Assembly (NCBI GenBank): GCA_003167415.1
Contig: PMTF01000006.1
Span: 1-64,000 of the forward strand
Source: Acidimicrobiaceae bacterium
Lineage (GTDB): Bacteria > Actinomycetota > Acidimicrobiia > Acidimicrobiales > RAAP-2
Direction: 5' to 3'
DNA: 64,000 nt
Of the stretch, positions 37,528 through 47,546 are shown in pieces (the first letter of the stretch is position 1; every line of letters starts with the position of its first letter). The position numbers were made by a program, and so were the translations under genes. The notes beneath the pieces were generated by a model. The model did no database searches and was not told where the DNA came from. It saw only the letters and a program-made list of their open reading frames with translations.

Positions 37528-38952
37528 GTGACGTCGCTAACCGCCGAGGGCCTGAAAGTCACCGCACCGAGAGCCCGCCAGCACGGTTGGTGGCGCCGGA
37601 ACTGGGTCTCCCTGGCGTTTATCGCGCCGGGAATCATTTGGCTCTTGGCGATCGTGGTTTACCCGACCATCGCGACGATCAGATTCAGTCTCTACAACGA
37701 GTCGGCGACGAAGTTCGTCGGGCTTCACAACTTCGCATCAGTCTTTTCAACTGACACGATTCTGACCGCGTTCAAGAACAACGTCGTCTGGGTGCTGATC
37801 TTCCCATTCTTCGTGACCTTCATTGGCCTGATGGTCGCGGTGCTCACTGAGCGAATTCGCTGGGCCACGGCCTTCAAGGCCGTCATCGTGATGCCGATCG
37901 TCTTCAGCACTACGGCCTCGGCGCTGGTCTGGCGCACCATTTTCGACCTTGATCCTCATGTTGGCGTCGTCAACGCTATCGAGCAGACGGTGAGCGACTG
38001 GTTCTCAACGCCGGGGGCGTATCCACTCAATTCCGCAATCGGCCAAACGGCTGTGTCCCTCGCCTCATTCAACGCCACGGGCGCCCCGGGGGGCCTTCTG
38101 GTCAGCAAGTCCGCCGTTCAACCGGGCGGCACAGTGATGATGGGCCTGACCAGAATAAGTTCCGCCACGCTACAAACACTGGGAGCCAAGACGCCGGTGG
38201 CGCCGCAGACGATCGCGGGTGGGATCGCCGGACTGGTGTGGAACGACTTCTCGCCGTCGCAGACGTCCAATACGACGACGATCGTGTCGGACGAGCATGG
38301 GCTGCCCAATCTACGACTTTCCCTCGTCAATTCGACTGGATCCAGCGTCGCCTCAACGGTGACCAACTCCAGCGGCGACTTCAGTTTCTCGCACGTCGCG
38401 CCGGGTAGTTATCACGTGGAGGTACTGGCCTCAAACTTCCAGACCTCGTTCGTGGGCACCTTCTGGCTCGGATCGCAGTCGATTACGCCGACCAGCGGCC
38501 TCAATCAGACCGCCCAATCCTTGCTGAGCGTTCCTTTGATCGACCTGGCGATGATCATCTCCTACATCTGGATCTGGGCCGGCTTCGCCATGGTGTTAAT
38601 CGGCGCCGGACTCGCCGCGCTCAACCGTGAAGTCCTGGAGGCCGCGGAGATCGACGGCGCCACCGAGTGGCAGACACTGCGACGAGTGACCATTCCGATG
38701 CTCGCGCCAGTGTTGACGGTGGTATTCGTCACCATGGTCATCAACGTATTGAAAGTCTTCGACATCATCTTGAACATGGCTCCGGGGTCCTCCCAGGGTC
38801 CGGCCACCACGCTGGCCCTTTCGATCTACAACGATGGCTTCACCGGGGGCATCCACTCGGGTGTAGCCAGTGCCATCGCCGTGATCCTGTTCCTCCTGGT
38901 CGTCCCGGTCATGTTTTGGAATCTGAGGAAAATCAAGGGGGGAAGCCCGTGA
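37528..38952 (+). CDS. MalF-like permease with inserted extracytoplasmic domain
   Basis: This 474-residue subunit has about six helices and the EAA loop EAAEIDGATEWQTLRRVTIP that docks on the ATPase. Between the third and fourth helices, residues about 150-330 form a large insert which contains a carboxypeptidase-regulatory-like beta domain (GLPNLRLSLVNSTGSSVAST, FSFSHVAPGSYHVEV). Gram-negative MalF has an unrelated P2 loop at a similar site. I choose the GTG at 37528 after GAGGGG; an ATG at 37495 is possible. It overlaps malG as GTGA. Confidence 0.88.
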   Translation: MTSLTAEGLKVTAPRARQHGWWRRNWVSLAFIAPGIIWLLAIVVYPTIATIRFSLYNESATKFVGLHNFASVFSTDTILTAFKNNVVWVLIFPFFVTFIGLMVAVLTERIRWATAFKAVIVMPIVFSTTASALVWRTIFDLDPHVGVVNAIEQTVSDWFSTPGAYPLNSAIGQTAVSLASFNATGAPGGLLVSKSAVQPGGTVMMGLTRISSATLQTLGAKTPVAPQTIAGGIAGLVWNDFSPSQTSNTTTIVSDEHGLPNLRLSLVNSTGSSVASTVTNSSGDFSFSHVAPGSYHVEVLASNFQTSFVGTFWLGSQSITPTSGLNQTAQSLLSVPLIDLAMIISYIWIWAGFAMVLIGAGLAALNREVLEAAEIDGATEWQTLRRVTIPMLAPVLTVVFVTMVINVLKVFDIILNMAPGSSQGPATTLALSIYNDGFTGGIHSGVASAIAVILFLLVVPVMFWNLRKIKGGSP

Positions 38953-39863
38953 CAATCGACGCCCCAGTGAAGGAGAGCAGGGTTGGAGGCGGCCTGGCGA
39001 AGCGACTCCATCTCTCGAAGGCCGTGGTGAATGTCATCCTCGCACTGGTCGCCATCTTCTGGTTGGTTCCCACGATCTCGCTCCTCGTTATCTCGCTGCG
39101 TCCGGAGTCGCTCTTCGGTGTCTCGGGCTGGTGGAAGGTCTTCACCGATCCCTCGCAACTCACCTTTGGCAACTACTCCACGATCTTTTCCCAGGGGTTC
39201 GCCACGGGTGGCGTACTGGACTCCCTCGTCACCTCTCTCGAGATCACGATTCCCGCGACGCTGCTGGTCACTGGGATTTCGAGCCTGGCGGCCTACAGCC
39301 TCGTGTTCGGCTCGTGGCGTGGTCGAGACATGATCTTCTTCGGAATCGTGGGACTGATGGTTGTGCCGCTCCAAGTGGCGCTGATTCCCGTCGTCCAGTT
39401 ATACCGGGAGATGGGCAACCTCTTCGGGCTCAATCCCTATGGAACGATCCCCGGCGTCATCATCTTCCACGTCGCCTTCGGTCTGCCCTTCGGCATCTTT
39501 CTCATGCGTAATTTCCTTACTGGCATCCCCAAGGACCTCCTCGAAGCGGGGCGCATTGAGGGCGCGGGCGAGTGGAAGATCTTCTATCGCATCGTCTTGC
39601 CCCTGGCCCTCCCCGCGATCGCGTCGCTGGCGATATTCCAATTCATCTGGGTGTGGAATGACCTGCTGGTCGCACTGGTGTTCCTCGGCGGCAATGTGCA
39701 CTCGCCGCTCACGATCTTTCTCTACGATCAGACCCGGTCGTTGGCGGCGAACTACTGGATCGTGTCCACCGGTGCCGTTGTGTCCATCTTCGTGCCGCTG
39801 ATCGTCTTCTTCTCCTTCCAGCGTTACTTCGTCCGTGGCGTCCTAGCGGGTGCCGTCAAATGA
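38949..39863 (+). CDS. MalG-like sugar ABC permease
   Basis: This 304-residue subunit has six helices and the EAA motif EAGRIEGAGEWKIFYRIVLP. The start is a GTG that overlaps the previous TGA, which gives translational coupling. It pairs with the MalF-like subunit to form the membrane channel. Confidence 0.92.
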   Translation: MTIDAPVKESRVGGGLAKRLHLSKAVVNVILALVAIFWLVPTISLLVISLRPESLFGVSGWWKVFTDPSQLTFGNYSTIFSQGFATGGVLDSLVTSLEITIPATLLVTGISSLAAYSLVFGSWRGRDMIFFGIVGLMVVPLQVALIPVVQLYREMGNLFGLNPYGTIPGVIIFHVAFGLPFGIFLMRNFLTGIPKDLLEAGRIEGAGEWKIFYRIVLPLALPAIASLAIFQFIWVWNDLLVALVFLGGNVHSPLTIFLYDQTRSLAANYWIVSTGAVVSIFVPLIVFFSFQRYFVRGVLAGAVK

Positions 39864-39873
39864 GTGAGGTCCA

Positions 39874-40977
<1,104 letters not shown>

Positions 40978-41139
40978 TCGTCGTGGCGATTCGCGAAAGG
41001 GAAGAAAAGGCAGATTTGGAAAGCCGACGCCCTCCGGATCCGGGCAGTACTGGCAAAGGAGACTCACATTGTCTTGCTGCTCAAAGCAGCCGACCACCGA
41101 CCAAGTTCAGGTTGTGGCAGCGCCACCAACCGTACAATC

Positions 41140-41177
41140 CCTCCAGCGCCGGTAACCTCAACTGCCGTCGCTGGAGG
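41140..41177. terminator. long inverted repeat after the sugar operon
   Basis: CCTCCAGCG (41140-41148) and CGCTGGAGG (41169-41177) are perfect 9-bp arms with a 20-base loop, 163 bp after the ATPase gene. ATTTC follows but not a T-run. It could terminate or process the operon message. The rest of the 323-bp gap has no gene; GGAGGATTTCAAACCTCC at 41173-41190 forms a second overlapping inverted repeat. Confidence 0.4.
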
Positions 41178-41300
41178 ATTTCAAACCTCCCAAATGGAGT
41201 CACCGAATAGGTGGCCTCTCAGATGGTCTTGTTCGTGGCGTCGCTGACTCGAGATTGCCGCTGCTTAAATTTCGTGGTGATGTTGCAGGCCGCAGGTTGA

Positions 41301-42092
41301 CTACCTCTCGATAGGTAGTGAGACATCCCACCATATGGTGCTCAACTCTCTGACCGTGGATTGTGGTTGCCCAGTCAAGAACTCTCGGACCTCGCTCTCG
41401 CGCGAAGACGGCAAGCAGAGTCGGACACGCATGAAATGTGCGGCCCATTCCTCGCTCTGCTCCACACGAATTGGACCGCGCCACTCCTCTCGATGCGCGT
41501 TGATCCCGGCCTCTTCGAGCACGTCTAGAAGATTTAGCGGGGTCGGTCCCGTTGGTCGTTCGAGATGCCAGAAGTGTCGCCAGGCCTCAGACATTGGCGC
41601 GAGAGGATGATGATCGGGCATCTCCAACACCACACGGCTTCGAGCGTGATCGTTCAGGGCGCGAAGGAATGGAACGACATCGGCGATGTTGTAGATGACG
41701 TGGTGGGCAGTGACAACGTCAGCATCCGGCGTCGCGTAAGCCACGGCTGGCCAGAGTCCCTCAATTGTCAGAACCGAAACCCCGTGCTGTTCGGCGTTCG
41801 CCTGGAACATAACCAACATCTCGGCTTGTTGGTCCACTCCAATCACGTGTGTGGCCGGAGGCGTCAGCGCGAATGCCGCCACCCCACCACCGCAGCCGAC
41901 GTCGAGCACGGTGCCGCCCTCGGGAACCGCATCACGCGCCCGATCGTGCGACGGCGAAGTTTCGATGACGTCCGGAACTTGGAAAAGAACCGGCGGATGA
42001 ATCCACGGGCTTTCTTCCGCCGCCGCCAGAACGTAGTCGGGCAGGGCCCAGGCGTCGAGCGACTGGCGCCAGCACTCAGCCGCGGAGGTCAC
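41301..42092 (-). CDS. class I SAM-dependent methyltransferase
   Basis: The protein starts SAAECWRQSLDAWALPDYVLAAAEESPWIHP, and the SAM site is VLDVGCGGGVAAF with VIGVDQQ. I start at the GTG at 42092, which lies four bases after the upstream stop; the longer frame to 42131 would overlap that gene. It is the last gene of a run that includes the CstR-like and CoA-disulfide reductase genes. The acceptor is unknown. Confidence 0.8.
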   Translation of the reverse strand: MTSAAECWRQSLDAWALPDYVLAAAEESPWIHPPVLFQVPDVIETSPSHDRARDAVPEGGTVLDVGCGGGVAAFALTPPATHVIGVDQQAEMLVMFQANAEQHGVSVLTIEGLWPAVAYATPDADVVTAHHVIYNIADVVPFLRALNDHARSRVVLEMPDHHPLAPMSEAWRHFWHLERPTGPTPLNLLDVLEEAGINAHREEWRGPIRVEQSEEWAAHFMRVRLCLPSSRESEVREFLTGQPQSTVRELSTIWWDVSLPIER

Positions 42093-42096
42093 CGCT

Positions 42097-42276
42097 TCAG
42101 CGCCCCAAGAGGCGCGCGAAGAAACCCTCACTCATATTCGACTTCACCGCCGCCGAGCTCTCTCGGCAGGTGCAGCGTTGGCTCTTAGGAACGTCAGCCA
42201 GCGCCTGCTCGATGTGGTTCCCACATCCACGCCACGTCGGCTTTGCGCACTTCTTACACGTTGTTTGATGACACAT
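42097..42276 (-). CDS. 59-residue Cys-rich small protein
   Basis: This gene was found by reading the gap. The start MCHQTTCKKCAKPTWRGCG is followed by HIEQALADVPKSQRCTC. The Cys pattern CxxC plus CG and CxC matches a widespread but unnamed small protein of proteobacteria and actinobacteria (KPTWxGCGxHxxxxLxxVPxxxRC), probably metal-binding. GGAGAAAGG lies about nine bases upstream. It is between the CoA-disulfide reductase and methyltransferase genes on the same strand. Confidence 0.75.
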   Translation of the reverse strand: MCHQTTCKKCAKPTWRGCGNHIEQALADVPKSQRCTCRESSAAVKSNMSEGFFARLLGR

Positions 42277-42318
42277 CGTTGGATGCCTTTCTCCTATTTC
42301 GAATCTTCCCTCAACGTC

Positions 42319-43962
42319 TCAGCCGACGAGTTCGAACGTCGCAGCCGCCGGTGAATCGTGCCACGTTCTATAGCCACCATCGAGGTTGAGCGCCCGATGG
42401 CCGAGTTCGTTCAAGAACATCGCCGCGATATGGCCGCGCTGGCCGACCTCGCAATTGACGACGATGTCGACGTCGTCGAGTTCCCGGACTCGCTCGCGAA
42501 GTTGATCGATGGGGATGTTGATCGTCCCTGGCAACGAGCCACGAGCGAACTCCTCGGCCGTTCGAACGTCAACGAACTGAGCACCTTGCACCCGAAGACT
42601 GTCGACCTCACTCCACTGCACCGACTCAACGAGCCCCGAAAGAAGGTTCTCGGCAATGTAGCCCAGCATGTTCACGGGATCTTTCGCTGAGCCGAAGGGA
42701 GGAGCGTAGGCGAGCTCCAAGTCCGCGAGCTCCGGCGCGGTCAGTCCAGCCCGAATCGCGGTCGCGAGCACGTCGATGCGTTTGTCAACACCCTCGGTGC
42801 CGATACCTTGGGCACCGAGAATCGCTCCCGAACGGGGATCGATCAGGATCTTCAGCGACATTGGTTCGGCGTGTGGGTAATAGCCGGCGTGAGATTTTGG
42901 ATGTGTGTGGATGGCCAGTAACTCGCGTCCCCGACTAACGAGCCGCTTTTCGTTCCATCCGGTGGTGGCAACGACGAGATCGAATACCTTGACGATGGCT
43001 GTCCCCAGCGCCGCAACCGTCCGAACTCGCCGACCGTTGATATGGTCGGCCACGACGCGGCCCTGGCGATTGGCAATGTTGGCGAGTGGCACGAGGGTCG
43101 AACTGGCGTCGAGCGCGTCGTGCTTCTCCGCGGCGTCGCCGATCGCGTAGATCGACTGATCGCTCGTGCGGTTGAACCGGTCAACGCGGATGCCGCCGCT
43201 TTGGCCGATCGCGAGACCCGCAGCCTTCGCGAGTGACGTCTCTGGCCGTACGCCAATCGCGAGCACGACCATTTCCGCAGCGAGTTGTTCGCCACTGGCC
43301 AGCGAGACGGCGTCACTCGTTATCGCGGTAACGGTTTCGCCAAGGTGAAGCACCACCCCGTGCTTTCGCATCTCGAGGGCGACTATCGACGCCATCTCAG
43401 GATCGAGCGGTGCCAGGAGTTGCGGGGTGGCCTCGACGATGGCCGTTCTTATGCCCCGTCGCACCAGGTTTTCGGCGACTTCCACGCCAATGAATCCCCC
43501 GCCGATGATGACGGCGCTCGTCGGAAACCGGTCTACTTCTCTGACGATGCGTTCGACGTCTTCGACGGTACGCAGTGTCAACGCGCGCTCGATACCCGGT
43601 AGCGGGGGTATCACGGCCGAGGCGCCGGGACTCAGAATCAGCTTGTCGTAGGAGAGCTCGTAGTGCGAACCGCTTGTCCAGTCCTTCACGTTCACACATC
43701 TCTCATCGCGATTGATTGTCAGCGCCTCGCTTCGCACACGAACATCGAGTCGAAACCGGTCGTGCAACGTTGCTGGCGTTTCCAAGAGGAGCGCGTCTTC
43801 CTCTTCGATCACCCCGCCGACGAAATACGGCAGTCCGCAGTTGGCGTACGACACGTGGGCGCTTCTCTCGAGAACGATGATCTCGGCGGACTCGTCTAAG
43901 CGACGCAGTCGAGTGGCGGCAGACATCCCTCCCGCCACGCCTCCCACGATGACTATCTTCAT
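42319..43962 (-). CDS. CoA-disulfide reductase fused to rhodanese
   Basis: The flavoprotein has the FAD site IVGGVAGGMSAATRLRRL, the redox Cys42 in SYANCGLPYFVGG, an NADH site (IIGGGFIGVEVAENL) and the dimer domain. The C-terminal rhodanese domain (about residues 455-540) has the persulfide-forming Cys504 in VVNCEVGQRGH. Fusions of this kind reduce CoA persulfide or polysulfide. It is nine bases after the CstR-like gene, suggesting use in sulfide or reactive-sulfur balance. Confidence 0.92.
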   Translation of the reverse strand: MKIVIVGGVAGGMSAATRLRRLDESAEIIVLERSAHVSYANCGLPYFVGGVIEEEDALLLETPATLHDRFRLDVRVRSEALTINRDERCVNVKDWTSGSHYELSYDKLILSPGASAVIPPLPGIERALTLRTVEDVERIVREVDRFPTSAVIIGGGFIGVEVAENLVRRGIRTAIVEATPQLLAPLDPEMASIVALEMRKHGVVLHLGETVTAITSDAVSLASGEQLAAEMVVLAIGVRPETSLAKAAGLAIGQSGGIRVDRFNRTSDQSIYAIGDAAEKHDALDASSTLVPLANIANRQGRVVADHINGRRVRTVAALGTAIVKVFDLVVATTGWNEKRLVSRGRELLAIHTHPKSHAGYYPHAEPMSLKILIDPRSGAILGAQGIGTEGVDKRIDVLATAIRAGLTAPELADLELAYAPPFGSAKDPVNMLGYIAENLLSGLVESVQWSEVDSLRVQGAQFVDVRTAEEFARGSLPGTINIPIDQLRERVRELDDVDIVVNCEVGQRGHIAAMFLNELGHRALNLDGGYRTWHDSPAAATFELVG

Positions 43963-43970
43963 CGTTCTCC

Positions 43971-44258
43971 CTACGCCAGGCTCAAGAAGAGCTTCTGCAG
44001 CTTCTCAGTTAGAACGTCGCGGTCGATGGTGGCTTCTTCGATGCATTCCTTGAGACTGGCTGAGATCAGTTTGAAGGCAGCCGTATTGATGGCTTTGCCG
44101 ACCGCCGCCATTTGGGTGACGATGTCCTCGCAGGATCGACCCTCTTCGAGCATTCGAATCACCGCGCCCATTTGCCCGTGTGCTCGCTTCATCCGCTTGG
44201 CGATCGCCGCCACCTGATCTTGATCCATCAACGTGTGCGTCGTTCGTGTGATTGGCAT
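43971..44258 (-). CDS. cstR: CstR/CsoR family repressor
   Basis: This four-helix repressor has Cys43 (GRSCEDI) and Cys72 (KECIEEA), 29 residues apart as in the family. The copper-binding His of CsoR, four residues before the second Cys, is Ser here. This favours the CstR subgroup, which senses persulfides. The start at 44258 follows GGGAG; ATG codons at 44270 and 44288 are alternatives. It heads the sulfur operon, and its operator is at 44293-44312. Confidence 0.8.
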   Translation of the reverse strand: MPITRTTHTLMDQDQVAAIAKRMKRAHGQMGAVIRMLEEGRSCEDIVTQMAAVGKAINTAAFKLISASLKECIEEATIDRDVLTEKLQKLFLSLA

Positions 44259-44292
44259 TCCGACTCCCATTCCCTCGGTCACGATCATCTTA

Positions 44293-44312
44293 GTATACCC
44301 CCAGGGGTATAA
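44293..44312. promoter_or_regulatory. CstR/CsoR-type operator
   Basis: GTATACCCCCAGGGGTATAA contains TATACCCC and GGGGTATA, the G-tract inverted repeat bound by CsoR/CstR proteins. It lies 35-54 bp before the preferred repressor start. It likely overlaps the operon promoter, giving autorepression. Confidence 0.75.
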
Positions 44313-44395
44313 GAAAGAGCGACCGCAGATCGAGCGACACCCGAATCAGGTGAAAATTATCTCCCCGCCACTCTTTGCGAGTGACCAATAATGAC

Positions 44396-44452
44396 CCCTT
44401 GGAAATAAGGGGCTTTCTTGCGGATTTCCTGCGCACCCCACAGCGGTTGTAG
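44396..44452. repeat. imperfect direct repeat, left copy (flanks deoR-MFS)
   Basis: This 57-base stretch matches 46609-46665 at about 42 of 57 positions without gaps. It begins with an inverted repeat CCCCTT-GGAAAT-AAGGGG (44395-44412), the form of a tyrosine recombinase core site. The two copies bracket the DeoR/MFS pair. An att role is inferred. Confidence 0.55.
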
Positions 44453-44616
44453 CTCAAACTCCTGTAATGGAGTGGTTGCGTTGGCTCGATGCTGGCAGAA
44501 ATCATCAAAGGGTGCGATTAGCACTGAAAGACACGCGGCTCCATACTTGTCGGCACTGGAACGGGCAGGTGGTTCCAAATGTGAGAACTACCAAAAATTA
44601 TGATAGAACGCACACT

Positions 44617-45375
44617 ATGGATGTTCACCTTCGTCACCACTTAATACTGCAGTCGCTCCAAGAGCACGGGGAGGTGCAGGTCAGTTCACTGGCGTCTGAG
44701 TTGGACTGTTCCGAAATGACGATTCGACGAGACCTCGAGTCCCTTGAAGGGCTCGGAGGTTTGCGGCGAGTCCACGGTGGTGCCGTCAGTCTGTATCTCG
44801 GCGCGGAGGAGGCCCCTTTTGATATTCGCGCTCTAGAGAACATTGAAGCCAAGACCGCGATCGCCGTGGCCGCGGTTGATCTCCTCGTCGAGGGTGAGAC
44901 GGTCATTTTGGATGGAGGCTCGACGACCATGGAAGTCGCTCGGTCCATGCGCCAGCGCCGCCTCACCGTCATGCCGCTCGCCCTTCGGCCCGTCTTGGAA
45001 CTCGACGGCTGCCTGGGCATCAAGCTGCTTCTTCCCGGGGGAGAGGTTCGCACCAAAGAGCTATCGCTGGTGGGTGGCCTGAGCGGGCACGCATTTTCAC
45101 AGTTGCGATTCGACACGTTCGTTATGGGCATCTGTGGTATTGACGTCGTGGAAGGCGTCACCACGCAGATGCTGGCGGAGGCCGATGTGAAGCGGGCCGC
45201 CGCTAAGGCAGCGCGTCGAGTAATCGCGGTGGCTGACGCATCGAAGCTTGGCCGCGTCGCCTTCGGTCACGTCTGCGACATCGCGGACATCGACATCTTG
45301 GTCACCGATGCGTCGGCCGATGATCTGATCATCAATGAACTGATCGCGGCGGGTGTCGACGTTCGTCGAGCATGA
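44617..45375 (+). CDS. DeoR family transcriptional regulator
   Basis: The ATG at 44617 starts a DeoR HTH (HHLILQSLQEHGEVQVSSLA, then CSEMTIRRDLESLEGLGGLRRVHGGA). The sugar-phosphate isomerase-like domain has VILDGGSTTMEVA and ADASKLGRVAFGHV. It probably senses a phosphorylated sugar. It overlaps the following MFS gene as ATGA, so it likely controls this transporter. Confidence 0.9.
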   Translation: MDVHLRHHLILQSLQEHGEVQVSSLASELDCSEMTIRRDLESLEGLGGLRRVHGGAVSLYLGAEEAPFDIRALENIEAKTAIAVAAVDLLVEGETVILDGGSTTMEVARSMRQRRLTVMPLALRPVLELDGCLGIKLLLPGGEVRTKELSLVGGLSGHAFSQLRFDTFVMGICGIDVVEGVTTQMLAEADVKRAAAKAARRVIAVADASKLGRVAFGHVCDIADIDILVTDASADDLIINELIAAGVDVRRA

Positions 45376-46583
45376 CTCGCGAAAGAAGTAAACCGACGAA
45401 GATATCCGACGCGGGACGTTGGATGCGCAACGCTGTCGTCGCGGCTTTTTTCGTTCAAGGTTTTCTCTTTGCGTCCTGGACAGCGCACATCCCCCACGTC
45501 AAAGACCACCTGCACCTGGGTGACGGTTCGCTGGGGATCGCCTTGCTCGGAGCGCCGATGGGCTCGATGCTCGCGATGCTGGCGGTCTCACGACTTCTCC
45601 CCAAATTTGGGAGTCGCCGAGTGGTGCGCGTGGCACTGGTGGGGTACTGTCTCGCCGGTCCCCTCGTGGGTCTCAGCACCTCGCTCGTCACGTTCTTCAT
45701 CGCTTTCTTGCTGTGGGGCATCTTTCAAGGCGCTCTCGACGTTTCGATGAACGCTCAAGCCATTGCGGTCGAAGGGCGGGCGGGCCGCCGTCTCATGCCC
45801 GGGTTTCACGGGTCGTGGAGCATGGGATCGTTGGCCGGCGCCGGAGTGGGGGTGCTGGGGGTCGGTCTTGGCTGGTCGCTGAGCGAGCAGCTCCTGATTT
45901 TCGCGGTGCCCTGTCTCTTCGTGGTGGGGTGGCTGTCGACTCAGATGATCCCCGACGATCAAGTTCGGGTCGAGAGTTCCTCAGGGCTGACAGAGAAAGC
46001 TCGCTGGAGTCTCTTGCAGAAAGCGATTGTCGTTTTGGCCGCCATCGCCTTCGCGGACATGTTCTGTGAGGGCGCGGTGGCGGACTGGACGGCGGTGTAC
46101 CTGCACGGAACTCTCCACACGTCGGCCGTCGTAGCCGGACTCGGGTACGCCGGGTATCTCCTCATCATGATGACCGTGCGACTTCTCGGTAACACGGTGA
46201 TGAATCGCTTTCCCGTCTACTTGGCGCTGCCGCTGCTGGCGATCGTCGGCACGGTCGGTCTCGGAGTCGGACTGATCATCAATCGCCCGGCGAGTGTTCT
46301 GGCGGGCTTCATGTGTCTCGGAGCAGGTTTGGCATTGGTCGTGCCCATGGTCTTCAGCGCCTGTGGGCACATTCCCAATGTTCACCCGGGTACTGCCGTC
46401 GCCACGGTGTCGGCGTGTGGGTGGACGGGGTTTGTCCTTGGTCCTCCTCTTATTGGAGCGATTGCGTCGCTGACCTCGCTGCGGACTGCTCTGTTCTTGC
46501 TGCCTCTCCTCACCGCAGTGGTCGTGGTGGCGACCGGGTTCGCGCGAGTTCTTCGCAGTGAGCGCAAGGCAACGACTGCATAG
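45372..46583 (+). CDS. MFS transporter (YbjJ-like)
   Basis: This 403-residue permease has about 12 helices. It opens with WMRNAVVAAFFVQGFLFASWTAHIP, has MSMGSLAG-like HGSWSMGSLAGAGVGVLG, and FADMFCEGAVADWTAVYL in helix 7, which match YbjJ/FucP-like proteins. The cargo is unknown; pairing with DeoR hints at a sugar or sugar alcohol. Confidence 0.85.
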   Translation: MTRERSKPTKISDAGRWMRNAVVAAFFVQGFLFASWTAHIPHVKDHLHLGDGSLGIALLGAPMGSMLAMLAVSRLLPKFGSRRVVRVALVGYCLAGPLVGLSTSLVTFFIAFLLWGIFQGALDVSMNAQAIAVEGRAGRRLMPGFHGSWSMGSLAGAGVGVLGVGLGWSLSEQLLIFAVPCLFVVGWLSTQMIPDDQVRVESSSGLTEKARWSLLQKAIVVLAAIAFADMFCEGAVADWTAVYLHGTLHTSAVVAGLGYAGYLLIMMTVRLLGNTVMNRFPVYLALPLLAIVGTVGLGVGLIINRPASVLAGFMCLGAGLALVVPMVFSACGHIPNVHPGTAVATVSACGWTGFVLGPPLIGAIASLTSLRTALFLLPLLTAVVVVATGFARVLRSERKATTA

Positions 46584-46608
46584 TTCGTTACTCGCGGCCA
46601 CACCAAAA

Positions 46609-46665
46609 CCCTTGCAAATTAAAGGCTTTCGGTCGTATTTCCTTCGCGCCCCAAAACAGTTTGAG
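46609..46665. repeat. imperfect direct repeat, right copy (flanks deoR-MFS)
   Basis: This matches 44396-44452 in direct orientation. Its core CCCTTGCAAATTAAAGG is a weakened version of the inverted repeat in the left copy. It lies 26 bp after the MFS stop. Nothing else is seen in the 229-bp gap. Confidence 0.55.
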
Positions 46666-46812
46666 TTGGAACCAAGTTCTTAATTGGGTCTTGGGATTGG
46701 ATCAACACAGAGGCTGGCTTGAGAGGCCCAATTGAGGTGGCTCCTGTCAAGAACCTTTTCCCGGACGGAAGACTTAGTAGGTTGCTCCTAAAGTCGAGAG
46801 GTGAGGTGGGAA

Positions 46813-47460
46813 ATGATTTCAACGTCATCAATGGGAGCGATTGTGGGCACCTACGTCTCAGTGCTCGTGCTGTTGGGCGTGCTGGCGAGTGTTGGCAGCA
46901 TCGTTACGTACATCATCATCGTGGTGGCAAATCGGGCCGAGCCCGATCCAACGGGTAATCGCACCAGCGCCATCTACCACGTGGGAACCGCGTTCATTGC
47001 TCTGTGGCTGGAGATCGCCGGGGTCATCACGATCTTCGTTACGTTGTTCGCCCTCATCGGAGCAGGAAACAAAACCTACTTTTCGACCGAAGTTCACCCA
47101 CTCGGGGATTCGACAATCAGGGGAATCACGATCGGACTTCTCCTATCGATTGTGGGTGGCTACACGGCGCTCACGCATCGTGCGAAGGCCATCGACCTTG
47201 CCAGCAGTGATGTGCTAGAGACGAGTCCATCTAAGCGCGTTGTTCGCAGCTACGCAGCGGTTGTCAGCTTCATCTGCGTGATCGTCGTCGTCATAACTTT
47301 GCTCGCGTTGGTGTGGTCCGTGTTAGGCCTCATTGCTCCAGGCGTCTATCGGACCGGAGCTCGTACCGACGATCTCCGTATGCTGTTGGACGAGTCGACT
47401 GTGTTGGCGGTTTTCGGGTGGGTCTTCTCGACTCACCGGCACCTGGTGGGAGTCCACTAG
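46813..47460 (+). CDS. four-helix membrane protein of unknown function
   Basis: The product has 215 residues with helices at about 13-40, 60-88, 100-118 and 145-172 (FICVIVVVITLLALVWSVLG). GAGGTGGGAA precedes the ATG at 46813; a GTG at 46801 is in frame. No family is recognised. It sits alone between two putative attachment remnants. Confidence 0.55.
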   Translation: MISTSSMGAIVGTYVSVLVLLGVLASVGSIVTYIIIVVANRAEPDPTGNRTSAIYHVGTAFIALWLEIAGVITIFVTLFALIGAGNKTYFSTEVHPLGDSTIRGITIGLLLSIVGGYTALTHRAKAIDLASSDVLETSPSKRVVRSYAAVVSFICVIVVVITLLALVWSVLGLIAPGVYRTGARTDDLRMLLDESTVLAVFGWVFSTHRHLVGVH

Positions 47461-47502
47461 GCCCTAGACAGACGTCAGCGTGTGAGCACGAACCAGAAAT
47501 TT

Positions 47503-47546
47503 GCACCCTTGTGTCTAAGACTTCGAACTCCGGGCTTGACTTCCTA
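47503..47546. repeat. tRNA-3'-end-like repeat (left copy)
   Basis: GCACCCTTGTGTCTAAGACT and the following TTCGAACTCCGGGC resemble, on the minus strand, an acceptor and T arm. The stretch matches 49818-49861 at about 34 of 44 positions. The two copies bracket the SGNH and NTF2-like genes. It could be a decayed tRNA-derived attachment site. Confidence 0.35.

Noticed and set aside
43971-44258. Copper-sensing CsoR
   Set aside because: The metal-binding His is replaced by Ser and the neighbours are sulfur genes and not copper transporters, so CstR-like is preferred.
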